From an uncultured Prevotellaceae bacterium (GTDB taxonomy: Bacteria > Bacteroidota > Bacteroidia > Bacteroidales > Muribaculaceae): 64,000 nucleotides of DNA. The position numbers and the translations under genes were made by a program. Under the pieces are notes generated by a model that worked only from the letters and a program-made list of their open reading frames with translations, had not been told where the DNA came from and made no database searches. The first letter of the stretch is position 1. The number at the start of each line of letters is the position of its first letter. Location of the stretch: assembly GCA_900319525.1 (NCBI GenBank), contig ONOU01000001.1:308501-372500 (forward strand). The letters run 5' to 3'. Below, piece by piece: positions 7,572 to 15,952 of the stretch.

Positions 7572-10500
7572 ATGAACAAAATTCTTACCCGTTTTAAATG
7601 CCTGTACAGGCCATTGCTGGTAATGGCAGTGTGCCTATCGGGGGGACTTGCCGCCCACGCAGCCAGCATCACCGTTGACGGCATCAACTACACGACCTCG
7701 GGCACTAAGGCTACCGTTGCCAAGTACACCATCGTCAAGGCCACAGCCGACACGCCTGCCGACACAACCTTCTATAAGGGTGACATCGTCATTCCCGAGA
7801 CCATTACCCATGACGGCGTGGTCTATACCGTCGTGGCCACGGCAGCCAACTCATTCCTGGACTGCCGCGAGTTGACCAGCGTCACACTGCCCGCTACCTG
7901 TGTGACCATCGCCCGCAACACCTTCAAGGGTTGTACGGCACTGCGAGTGAGCCCGCTGCCCTCCACCGTGACAAGCGTGGGCAGCGGCGTGTTTAACGGC
8001 TGCTCCAGCCTGGAGGAAGTAACCATTTGGCCCGGCTGGAATAAACCCATCAGTGAAGAGTTTGCCAACTGCTCCAGCCTCAAGCGACTGATCATCGCCG
8101 AGGGTGCGACAGCCGTTGAGATGAAATTGACCGCCTTTGGCAGTTCTGCCGAAGCCCGCACGGCTCTCGCCAGCATCGAGTATATCTATATGGGCCGCAA
8201 TGTTGACGCCAGCAAGTACACCAATGCCGAACAGCCCTTCCACAACATGAGTGGGTTAAAAACCGTCGAGATTGGCGGTGAGACAACGACCATCCAGGGG
8301 ACCACGTTCCAGGGTTGCACGGCGCTGGAGACGGTGACATTCCTGAACGAGAACGTTTCAACTATCGGCACAAGCGCCTTTGCCAGCTGCACATCGCTCA
8401 CCGGCATCGACATTCCCGCTGCCGTGACCACCATCGAGCAGAGCGTGTTCAACGGTTGCCGCAACCTGAGCAATGTAACGATGGGGGACAATGTGACCAG
8501 CATCGGCATCACTGCGTTTTACAATACCGGGCTGACCAGCTTCACCTTCCCCAAGACGTTAACCTCGATTGGACAGAGCGCCTTTGAGAACAGTAAGCTG
8601 TCTGGAGAGATTGTGCTGACCGGCGACAAGATGACAACCAGCACCGCGCTGACAAGCATCGGAGCCAACGCCTTTGCCGGTACCCAAATCACCAGTGTGA
8701 TCATCCCCGCCAGTGTGACCAGTATAGGCCAGGGGGCTTTTGCACCCATCCCCACCCTCGCTGCCATCATCCTGCCCGAGGAGAACACCTCCTTTAAGCT
8801 CGATGGCGGCGTGCTGCTCAATGCCAGCGGCACCCGCCTGCTGGTTACCGCCCACGAGGGCGATATGGCGACCACCTACAGCAACGCCACTATAACCAGC
8901 ATCGACAACTATGGCCTGGCCTATGCCCCATTCACCAGCGTTGACCTGCCAGCCTTGAAGACCATCGGCAACTATGGCTTTGCCTACAGCGACATCGAGG
9001 CCTACACGCTGGACAAGGACGTTACTATGGGTATGAACGCGTTTGCCGGTTCGGCCTTGCAGACGATTGTCATCGGTGAGGGTCGTAACGAGATTCCTCA
9101 GGGACTGTGCGCCCAGTGTACCAGCCTTACCAGCGTGACACTGCCCAGCACCGCCACCAACATGATGCTCAACTGCTTTGAGGGCTGCACCGCCCTGGAT
9201 ACGATGGAAATACCTGCCAATGTCAACTACATGGAGCCCGGTAGCGTGCCCGCCACCATCAAGGAACTGCGCGTGCTCAACGTCAACACGCCCGCTCTGG
9301 CAGCAGGTGTGTTCAACGAGGGACAGGGCGAGGTCATCTGCAAGGTTGCTCCCGAGTCGGTCGAGGCATTCAAGAGCGCTAACCAGTGGCGTTACCTCAA
9401 CATCGTTGCCGACGAGACCATCTCGGGCGATGGTTCGACACTGGGTTGCCCCACGGGCCTGTACTTCGCCACCACCAACGGCGACCTGATGTATAAGGAC
9501 GAGAACGGCAACATCGTGAACACCAACTTCAACGCCGGCCAGCACGCCTTCACGCTGCAGAGCTACAAAAACCGCGTGTATGTCGCTGTTGCAGGCCAGC
9601 GCTTTACCTATCAGGATCCCAACCAACCACTGGGCGACGGCGAACTGTTCTATGTGAACAACACTAACGGCATCTTCTACCGCGTGACTGTATTAAATAA
9701 TGTGGGTTACGCTCCCAGCGAGGACCCGTTCACCATGTTTATCGACAAGAACGAGAACAAGATCTACATCAGCGACCGCAATGTGGGTATTCACGAGTTG
9801 AACGCCGACACCACGGGCCTGTATGGCTCACAGCCCTTCCTGCTGCAGAACCAGTGGTTACCCTACTACAATGACGAGATCAGCTGGGGTTCAATCACCG
9901 GTGGCTTCACCCAGGACAAGCATGGCATCTTCTGGATGAGCAAGAAGTTCAATGGCGTGTGCCTGCTGCGCTTCAAGAAGGGAGACATCTATCCCGACGG
10001 CGGCCAGGGACACACCAAGCACTACAACGCCCTGTTCAAGGACGCCATCATCAAGACCTTCTACCTGGACGAGGAGAATGGCTACCTGTACATGCAGGTG
10101 CAGACCGACCCCAGCGGTTGCGTTCCCGGCATCTACCGCATTGCCCTGAGCAAGATCGAGAACATGGAGACTGGTGCCGACGTGGAGGGCAACGAAAGCC
10201 TGCGCATTGCCGACTGTGAACTCATCGACGATTCGCCCATCAAGGTTGAGGGTGCTGAGGACAGCGGTGAGATTGCCAACGTGGCCCAGATCAACAGCGA
10301 CGGCGAGTACATCTACTGGAGCTACATCGCTCCCGCCAGCGATGCCGAGGCCATCCGCAACAGCGTGCCCCTAGACTTGAACAACCCTCTGCACCACAGC
10401 GGTATCAAGTGCCTACCAGCCAAGCCCAACGAGGATGGAACCATGTCCACCAACGTGACATTTGCCATTGAGGGCGTTGAGGCCTATGGCGTGTGCGGTG

Positions 10501-10697
10501 CCACCTATGTCGAGCCCGAGCCCACCGGCAAGCGCGGTGACGTGAACGGAGACGGTGAGGTCAACATTGCCGACGTCAATGCCATCATCGACATGATACT
10601 GAACGGCACCGACAACAAGAAGGGTGACGTAAACAATGACGGTGAGATCAATATCGCCGATGTGAATGCCATCATTGACATCATCCTGAATAACTGA
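7572..10697 (+). CDS. BspA-like leucine-rich-repeat surface protein with propeller-like region and dockerin-like tail
   Basis: The 1041-residue product starts with a signal peptide (LLVMAVCLSGGLAAHA). Residues about 30-610 are repeated LRR_5/BspA-type units (pattern V-T-S-I-G-x-x-A-F-x-G-C-T-x-L), a fold used by Bacteroidetes for adhesion and host-protein binding. Residues about 620-960 have repeated strand segments such as YFATTNGDLMYKDENG and RVYVAVAGQRF, which suggest a beta-propeller-like or other all-beta domain; this is an inference. The end has two dockerin-like calcium loops (GDVNGDGEVNIADVN and GDVNNDGEINIADVN). The gene is GC-rich, unlike the LRR gene at 58230. It is bounded by a terminator at 10731. 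Confidence 0.85.
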   Translation: MNKILTRFKCLYRPLLVMAVCLSGGLAAHAASITVDGINYTTSGTKATVAKYTIVKATADTPADTTFYKGDIVIPETITHDGVVYTVVATAANSFLDCRELTSVTLPATCVTIARNTFKGCTALRVSPLPSTVTSVGSGVFNGCSSLEEVTIWPGWNKPISEEFANCSSLKRLIIAEGATAVEMKLTAFGSSAEARTALASIEYIYMGRNVDASKYTNAEQPFHNMSGLKTVEIGGETTTIQGTTFQGCTALETVTFLNENVSTIGTSAFASCTSLTGIDIPAAVTTIEQSVFNGCRNLSNVTMGDNVTSIGITAFYNTGLTSFTFPKTLTSIGQSAFENSKLSGEIVLTGDKMTTSTALTSIGANAFAGTQITSVIIPASVTSIGQGAFAPIPTLAAIILPEENTSFKLDGGVLLNASGTRLLVTAHEGDMATTYSNATITSIDNYGLAYAPFTSVDLPALKTIGNYGFAYSDIEAYTLDKDVTMGMNAFAGSALQTIVIGEGRNEIPQGLCAQCTSLTSVTLPSTATNMMLNCFEGCTALDTMEIPANVNYMEPGSVPATIKELRVLNVNTPALAAGVFNEGQGEVICKVAPESVEAFKSANQWRYLNIVADETISGDGSTLGCPTGLYFATTNGDLMYKDENGNIVNTNFNAGQHAFTLQSYKNRVYVAVAGQRFTYQDPNQPLGDGELFYVNNTNGIFYRVTVLNNVGYAPSEDPFTMFIDKNENKIYISDRNVGIHELNADTTGLYGSQPFLLQNQWLPYYNDEISWGSITGGFTQDKHGIFWMSKKFNGVCLLRFKKGDIYPDGGQGHTKHYNALFKDAIIKTFYLDEENGYLYMQVQTDPSGCVPGIYRIALSKIENMETGADVEGNESLRIADCELIDDSPIKVEGAEDSGEIANVAQINSDGEYIYWSYIAPASDAEAIRNSVPLDLNNPLHHSGIKCLPAKPNEDGTMSTNVTFAIEGVEAYGVCGATYVEPEPTGKRGDVNGDGEVNIADVNAIIDMILNGTDNKKGDVNNDGEINIADVNAIIDIILNN

Positions 10698-10730
10698 TCA
10701 TCTCCGGTAAACGGACATTGATAACTAACA

Positions 10731-10762
10731 CGAGAGTGCGGGCATCGACACCCGCACTCTCG
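10731..10762 (+). terminator. Perfect 12-bp inverted repeat, terminator-like
   Basis: CGAGAGTGCGGG and CCCGCACTCTCG form a perfect stem with an 8-base loop 34 bases after the LRR stop. The T content behind it is modest, so termination may not be fully intrinsic. Confidence 0.65.
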
Positions 10763-10807
10763 TCTATTGTTAGCTTTACTCCTATTGGGGCTCACCCGAT
10801 AAAAGGT

Positions 10808-10880
10808 GGGGGCGGTGTGGTCGAAGGCCACAGCAAGGCCGCTGGCCTTGGCGAGGTCTTTCGACCTCATGCTTGCCCCC
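10808..10880. repeat. Cloverleaf-shaped palindromic repeat, copy 2
   Basis: The outer stem GGGGGC (10808-10813) pairs with GCCCCC (10875-10880). It encloses three hairpins: GTGGTC-GAA-GGCCAC (10817-10831), GCAAGGCC-GCT-GGCCTTG (10833-10850) and GAGGTC-TTTC-GACCTC (10853-10868). The whole is 73 bases, tRNA-sized, but lacks the conserved tRNA D-loop and T-loop bases. Copy 1 (1616-1680) has the same three-arm order. The remaining gap to 11101 is AT-rich and I see nothing else in it. Confidence 0.65.
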
Positions 10881-11101
10881 GCTAATCTGACAGGCAAAAA
10901 AAATGGATTAACCATTCTATCTACACGACAGTAAAGTTAATCCGAAACTCTTTGATAAATCAAAATAGATTTTTCCCTTTTATGCGCTACAAAGATAGTA
11001 TCAATTTTTCACATACAAAACTTTTTCATGTTTTTTTTGAAAAAAAAGAGGAAATCGTGCATTGAGCCCTATTTGGGGCTAGTAAAACCAATAAGAAGCC
11101 C

Positions 11102-12271
11102 TTATTCTTTAACATTATTTCCACTATAGATGCGGTCCACGACAAGGGCTATGGCACCATCACCTGTCACATTGCAAGCAGTACCAAAGCTATCCATTGT
11201 GATATACAGGGCAATCATCACGGCCTGCTGCTCGGCCGTGAAACCCAAAATGGACTGCAACACACCCAAGGCTGCCATAATGGCACCGCCAGGAACACCA
11301 GGTGCTGCCACCATCATCACGCCCAGCATGAGGATAAAGCCCGTGAAATGGCCAAAGTCGATTGACAGTCCCTGCATGAGCATCAGCGCCACAGCACATG
11401 CGGTAATCTTCATTGCACTGCCCGACAGGTGTATCGTTGCACACAATGGCACCACAAAGCCGGCGATGCCGTCACTCACGCCATTGAGCTTGACCTGCTT
11501 GAGTGTTACAGGAATCGTGGCCGCCGAGGAAGACGTGCCCAGGGCGGTGAAATAGGCCGGCAGCATATTGAGCAACGCCTTGAAAGGATTGCGGTGAGAA
11601 ATGGCGCCGGCAACGCAGTACTGGAAGATCAGCAGCAGGATGTGCATGACGAATATCACACCGATAATGGCGATAAAGACATTGAGGATGCGCCAAGCCT
11701 GACCCGTAAATGACATGTTCAGGAATATCGAGAAGATGTACAGGGGCAAGATTGGGATCAGAGCCACCTCGATTGTCTTTGTGATAATGTCACGGAACTC
11801 ATCAAAGGCTTTCTTCAAGTTGGTTGACTCAAAGAATGAGATGCCTAAACCCATGACAAAGGCCGTGATCAACGCGCTCATCACATCAAGCAACGGCGGT
11901 ATCTCGATGGTGAAGAAGGGCTGCAACTCCTCGGCCGCCGAAACCGCTTGGGCCGCACCGCGATTGATGAGCGACGGGAAAATGGTCGTGCTCACACCAT
12001 AGCTCAAATAGCCCGAAAAGACGGTGTCACCATAGGCAATAAGAGCAGTGACAAGCAGCAACTTGCCAGCACCCTTACCGATGTCGGCAATAGCCGGTGT
12101 CACCAGGCCCACGATGATGAGCGGAATGAGGAATGAGAGGAAGTGACTGAAGACGCTATTGAATGTCACAAAGCATCTCACAGCCCACTCGGGGAAAAAC
12201 AGTCCACACAACACGCCCAAAATGATGGCAATGACAATGCGCGGCAGAAGGCCGATTTTAGAAAGTTTCAT
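11102..12271 (-). CDS. Dicarboxylate/amino acid:cation symporter (DAACS family)
   Basis: This 389-residue inner-membrane transporter has about eight transmembrane helices plus re-entrant loops. Family signatures include the Ser-rich re-entrant hairpin GTSSSAATIPVTL near residue 245 and the late segment DSFGTACNVTGDGAIALVVDR, which carries substrate- and sodium-binding residues. Such proteins import dicarboxylates, glutamate/aspartate or serine/threonine with Na+ or H+; the substrate cannot be assigned. It is a single gene, divergent from the acyltransferase-flippase pair. Confidence 0.88.
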   Translation of the reverse strand: MKLSKIGLLPRIVIAIILGVLCGLFFPEWAVRCFVTFNSVFSHFLSFLIPLIIVGLVTPAIADIGKGAGKLLLVTALIAYGDTVFSGYLSYGVSTTIFPSLINRGAAQAVSAAEELQPFFTIEIPPLLDVMSALITAFVMGLGISFFESTNLKKAFDEFRDIITKTIEVALIPILPLYIFSIFLNMSFTGQAWRILNVFIAIIGVIFVMHILLLIFQYCVAGAISHRNPFKALLNMLPAYFTALGTSSSAATIPVTLKQVKLNGVSDGIAGFVVPLCATIHLSGSAMKITACAVALMLMQGLSIDFGHFTGFILMLGVMMVAAPGVPGGAIMAALGVLQSILGFTAEQQAVMIALYITMDSFGTACNVTGDGAIALVVDRIYSGNNVKE

Positions 12272-12326
12272 GCAATAAAAGAATGATTAGTCTTTATTTT
12301 TTGTGCAAAGGTAATATTTTTTGCAG

Positions 12327-12334
12327 TATATTTG
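12327..12334 (+). promoter_or_regulatory. -7 box of the acyltransferase-flippase unit
   Basis: TATATTTG matches TAnnTTTG and ends 13 bases before the ATG at 12348, giving a very short leader. A TTTG at 12300-12303 lies 23 bp upstream, slightly long for a -33 box. Confidence 0.5.
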
Positions 12335-12347
12335 CGTTTTATAAGAT

Positions 12348-13295
12348 ATGAGTAAGACAGAAATCATCAGATATGACGCCTCGATGGCAGCGCGATGGGA
12401 CGAGTTTGCACGCCAGAGCCGCAACGGCACCTTGCTGCATCAGCGCGGCTACATGGATTATCACAGCGACCGCTTTACCGATTGCTCGCTGATTGCACTG
12501 CACGATGGCCGGTGGTGCGCGATCTTGCCCGCCTGCATCGAGGGCGACACCCTGTGGTCACACCGCGGCCTGACGTATGGCGGCTGGCTGGTGCCGTTCA
12601 AGCACTTTGACGCCACGGTGATGGTCGAAGTGATGGACTCAGCCTGCCAGTGGATGACTGACAACGGCATCAAGCGACTGGTTTACAAACCAGTGCCCCA
12701 CATCTATCACCGTTACCCGTGCGAGGAAGACCTGTATGCCCTGTTCAGGCATCAAGGCCGCCTCATCGAGACCAATATCTCGACGACCATCGACCTGACA
12801 TGCCCGCTACCACTGGATCGAGGCAACAAGAGCGGTGTGAACGCAGCCCGTAAAGCAGGCATCCAAGTGGGACCCAGCGAGGACTGGCAAGGCTACTGGC
12901 ACCTGTTGTCGTCGCTGCTCGACGAGCGTTATGACACACGACCCGTCCACACGCTTGACGAGATGCGCCTGTTGCAGAGCCGTTTCCCCGACAACATCAG
13001 GCTCTACACCGCCACGCTCGACGGCATGTTGCTGGCAGGCGTCGTGATGTACCTGTCTGGCCCTGTGGCCCACTGCCAATATATCGGGGCCTCGCCCCAA
13101 GGCAAAGAGAGCAAAGCCCTGACACTGCTTTTTGATTATCTGATCAATATGTGCCAGCAACTGGGTTACCGCTACTTTGACTTCGGCATCTCCAACGAGG
13201 ACCACGGCCGTTACCTGAACGAGGGCCTCGTGAGACAGAAATCCCGTCTGGGCGGCAGGGGCATCGCCTATAACACGTTTGAAATCGTATTATAA
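12348..13295 (+). CDS. FemAB/GNAT-like acyltransferase
   Basis: This 315-residue protein has the double-GNAT layout of the FemAB-related Acetyltransf_6 group: an N-terminal half with ARQSRNGTLLHQRGYMDYH and a C-terminal half with LAGVVMYLSGPVAHCQYIGAS and RYFDFGISNEDHGRYLNEGL, near the acyl-donor site. There are no membrane segments, so it is cytosolic. It lies 16 bp before a polysaccharide flippase gene and is probably co-transcribed. A role in acylating a sugar or aminoacyl group on a lipid-linked glycan precursor is inferred from that neighbour. Confidence 0.75.
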   Translation: MSKTEIIRYDASMAARWDEFARQSRNGTLLHQRGYMDYHSDRFTDCSLIALHDGRWCAILPACIEGDTLWSHRGLTYGGWLVPFKHFDATVMVEVMDSACQWMTDNGIKRLVYKPVPHIYHRYPCEEDLYALFRHQGRLIETNISTTIDLTCPLPLDRGNKSGVNAARKAGIQVGPSEDWQGYWHLLSSLLDERYDTRPVHTLDEMRLLQSRFPDNIRLYTATLDGMLLAGVVMYLSGPVAHCQYIGASPQGKESKALTLLFDYLINMCQQLGYRYFDFGISNEDHGRYLNEGLVRQKSRLGGRGIAYNTFEIVL

Positions 13296-13311
13296 TATGT
13301 GTTAATGAGTA

Positions 13312-14748
13312 ATGGCCGGCAAGCAGGGTAACATATCACGGATGGCGATGAAGGCGATGGGCATCTTTGGCGGTGTGCAGGTCATCGGCATTTTATGCTC
13401 GATTATCCGCACCAAGCTCGTTGCCCTGTGGATAGGTCCAGTGGGCATCGGTCTGTTCGGCCTGTTCAACAATGCCCTGGAAATGCTCTCGACCGGTACC
13501 AACCTGGGCATCCGCTCCAGCAGTGTGCGCGACATCTCACAAGCCACCGACCGCCGTGACCAGGCATTGATAGCCCGCATGGTGACCGTGGTGCGCAAGT
13601 GGTCGATGTGGCTGGGACTGGCCGGGGCGCTGCTCACCCTCATGCTGGCACCCCTGCTGAGTCACATCACCTTTGGCGACAGCGAGCACATCTGGGGGTT
13701 TGTCGCCCTCAGTGTAGCGGTGCTGCTGCAGGCGCTCACCAACGGCGAGTATGCTGTGCTGCAAGGCACGGCGCGCCTCAAGCGGCTGGCCAGCGTGACG
13801 TTATGGGGTACACTGGTGGGGCTGGCAGTATCTATACCACTATTCTACCTGCTGCGGGAGCGCAGTATCCTGCCATCGATTCTTGCCTACGCACTGGCGC
13901 TGGCCGTGTTTGCATGGTTATTCCGCAACCGCGATTACGCGCCCGCGAGGGTGTGCAGGCGCGAGACCTTCGACATGGGCCGAGGTTTTGTTAAGCTGGG
14001 CATCTACATGACGCTTGGCAACTTTGCCAGTATCCTGGCCACTTACGCGTTCAACGCCTGGCTCAACGTCAATGCCGGAACCGACCAAGTGGGTTTTTAT
14101 CAAGCAGGTTATACCCTTATCAACAAATACACTGGCCTGATACTCACGGCCCTGGGCATGGAATACTACCCTCGCCTGGCCAAGGTAGCCTGGAGCCGAC
14201 TGCGCCTGCGCGCATACGTCTCACAGGAGATCAATGTCGCCATCGCTGTAATGGCACCAGTTGTCGCCTTGTTCATCCTGCTGCGCGAGTTCATCGTATG
14301 GCTGCTATACACGCCCGACTTCAATGTGATTCTCACGTTTGTGTCATGGGGAATGATCGGCACAGTGCTGCGCACCCTTTCGTGGTGTCTGGCCTTTACC
14401 ATCCTGGCCAAGGGTGACGGCAAGACCTACCTGTGGACCGAGGTCGCGAGCGCAGTCATCAATCTGGTGCTGAACATCGTGTTCTACCGCTGGTGGGGCT
14501 TGACCGGACTGGGCATTGCATTCATGGTATCCTATCTGCTCTACTCCATCATCGTTGCCGTGGTTTACTATGGAATGTACGGGTTGAAGACGTCACGCGG
14601 CAGCCTGTACAACCTGCTGTGGACACTGGCCATAGCGGCCAGCGTGATGGCTGCGATGGAGAGTGGCAGCACCGTCATTGCCATTGTGCTCACCGCGATA
14701 AGTATCGTGGTGGCAGCACGTCAAATCATGATGTTGTGGCGCCGCTGA
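13312..14748 (+). CDS. Wzx-type polysaccharide flippase (O-antigen translocase)
   Basis: This 478-residue MATE/MOP-superfamily membrane protein has about 12-14 helices. The N-terminus (MAMKAMGIFGGVQVIGILCS, then TKLVALWIGPVGIGLFGLFN) is characteristic of O-antigen translocases that flip undecaprenyl-linked oligosaccharide across the inner membrane. It follows the FemAB-like gene by 16 bp, and no glycosyltransferases are nearby, so its glycan is made elsewhere. The assignment to the Wzx/WzxE-like group is firm; the substrate is unknown. Confidence 0.85.
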   Translation: MAGKQGNISRMAMKAMGIFGGVQVIGILCSIIRTKLVALWIGPVGIGLFGLFNNALEMLSTGTNLGIRSSSVRDISQATDRRDQALIARMVTVVRKWSMWLGLAGALLTLMLAPLLSHITFGDSEHIWGFVALSVAVLLQALTNGEYAVLQGTARLKRLASVTLWGTLVGLAVSIPLFYLLRERSILPSILAYALALAVFAWLFRNRDYAPARVCRRETFDMGRGFVKLGIYMTLGNFASILATYAFNAWLNVNAGTDQVGFYQAGYTLINKYTGLILTALGMEYYPRLAKVAWSRLRLRAYVSQEINVAIAVMAPVVALFILLREFIVWLLYTPDFNVILTFVSWGMIGTVLRTLSWCLAFTILAKGDGKTYLWTEVASAVINLVLNIVFYRWWGLTGLGIAFMVSYLLYSIIVAVVYYGMYGLKTSRGSLYNLLWTLAIAASVMAAMESGSTVIAIVLTAISIVVAARQIMMLWRR

Positions 14749-14866
14749 TTCTTCAGAAAAGAATAAGCCTACTAGAAACCATAACGATGCCACTCAATTC
14801 GGTTAATTTTTAATAAAAGAGCGGGAAATTATTAACAATCCAGCATTACAAATAAAAAATTATATA

Positions 14867-14874
14867 TACCTTTG
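14867..14874 (+). promoter_or_regulatory. -7 box of greA
   Basis: TACCTTTG matches TAnnTTTG, leaving a leader of roughly 98 bases before greA. A -33 box is not clear. Confidence 0.5.
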
Positions 14875-14904
14875 CACCGTTAAACCAAGTATTAACCACG
14901 AGGG

Positions 14905-14948
14905 ATCTCAAGTGCGACATATTGAGATTCTTCTAATTTTTTGAATCT
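14905..14948 (+). promoter_or_regulatory. Candidate attenuator with two exclusive hairpins in the greA leader
   Basis: Hairpin A pairs ATCTCAA (14905-14911) with TTGAGAT (14922-14928) and is followed by a T-rich tract, so it looks like a weak terminator. Hairpin B pairs AGATTC (14925-14930) with GAATCT (14943-14948). Both use bases 14925-14928, so they cannot form together. This is terminator/antiterminator logic; function is inferred. Confidence 0.4.
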
Positions 14949-14977
14949 TAAAAATTAACAGAAACACAGTATTTAGC

Positions 14978-15448
14978 ATGGCTATTACTTACATGACACA
15001 GGAAGGTTACGACAAGAAGATGGCCGAGCTGGCCCATCTCGAGAATGTCGAGCGCCCCGAGGTTGTTCGCGCCATCGTTGAAGCGCGCGACAAGGGCGAC
15101 CTTTCGGAGAACGCAGAGTATGATGCTGCCAAGGAGCGTCAAGGAATGCTCGAAGCCAAGATTGCTGAGTTAAAGACCTTAATCGCTTCAGCACGCATTA
15201 TCGACGAGAGCAAGATATCGACTGATGAGGTACAGTTGCTGACCAAGGTGACCATCCGCAACCTCAAGAACAAGGCTACGGTAACTTATACCATTGTTAC
15301 CGAGACCGAAGCCAACCTGCGTGAGGGCAAGATCTCGATCTCTACCCCCATTGCCAAGGGCCTGCTGGGCCACAAGGTGGGCGAGAAGGTCGAGGTGCAG
15401 GCTCCTGCTGGCTTGATGAAGTTTGAAATCCTCAAAATCGAAGTATAA
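14978..15448 (+). CDS. greA: Transcription elongation factor GreA
   Basis: This 156-residue factor enters the RNA polymerase secondary channel and promotes cleavage of backtracked RNA. The N-terminal coiled coil carries GDLSENAEYDAAKERQG, whose acidic tip (Asp, Glu) assists catalysis, and the C-terminal globular domain has ISTPIAKGLLGHKVGE. Length matches the family. The start at 14978 follows a leader with possible attenuation. A HIT-family gene follows 11 bp later. Confidence 0.96.
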   Translation: MAITYMTQEGYDKKMAELAHLENVERPEVVRAIVEARDKGDLSENAEYDAAKERQGMLEAKIAELKTLIASARIIDESKISTDEVQLLTKVTIRNLKNKATVTYTIVTETEANLREGKISISTPIAKGLLGHKVGEKVEVQAPAGLMKFEILKIEV

Positions 15449-15459
15449 CAGATACAGTT

Positions 15460-15858
15460 ATGGCAACCATTTTCAGCAAAATTGCCGCTGGTGAGATTCC
15501 CAGCTATAAGGTGGCCGAGGACGACCGCTACTTTGCATTCCTCGACATCAATCCCATGGCCAAGGGCCATACCCTGGTTATTCCCAAGCATGAGGTAAAC
15601 TACATGTTTGACCTCGACGAGGAGGAGTATGCAGGTCTGTGGGCCTTTGCCCGTAAGGTCGCAATAGCCCTTGAACAGGCTGTTCCCTGCAAGCGCATCG
15701 GCATCGGTGTGCTGGGCATGGAAGTACCCCATTGCCACATCCATCTCGTGCCCTTGCAGACCGAGAAAGACATGGCCTTTGGCGGTCCCAAGCTGACCCT
15801 GCCTGCCGAGGAGATGCAGACCATCGCTGCCGCCATCGCTGCCAAGATGGAGAAATAA
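15460..15858 (+). CDS. HIT family nucleotide hydrolase/transferase
   Basis: This 132-residue histidine-triad protein has the catalytic motif HCHIHLVPL near residues 88-96 and the N-terminal FSKIAAGEIPSYKV typical of Hint/HinT-like proteins, which hydrolyse adenosine phosphoramidates and related nucleotides. It lies 11 bp after greA and is likely co-transcribed. It is cytosolic, and the cellular substrate is unknown. Confidence 0.92.
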   Translation: MATIFSKIAAGEIPSYKVAEDDRYFAFLDINPMAKGHTLVIPKHEVNYMFDLDEEEYAGLWAFARKVAIALEQAVPCKRIGIGVLGMEVPHCHIHLVPLQTEKDMAFGGPKLTLPAEEMQTIAAAIAAKMEK

Positions 15859-15887
15859 AGCCGTATCAACAAGCATTAACCGATTAA

Positions 15888-15927
15888 ACAAGGCGCATGT
15901 CCCCATCGTCGAGGATATGTGCCTTGT
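15888..15927 (+). terminator. Terminator-like stem after the greA-HIT unit
   Basis: ACAAGGCGCATGTCC (15888-15902) pairs with GGATATGTGCCTTGT (15913-15927) with two G-U pairs. The following T-content is short. Confidence 0.55.
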
Positions 15928-15952
15928 CCTTTGAAAACCATCCCCAATCACA

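Noticed and set aside
10808-10880. tRNA gene
   Set aside because: The fold is cloverleaf-like, but D-loop and T-loop consensus bases and a plausible anticodon arm are missing, and a diverged copy exists.
10505-10915. 136-codon minus-strand frame
   Set aside because: Spans the end of the LRR gene, the terminator and the cloverleaf repeat; coding signal is explained by those features.
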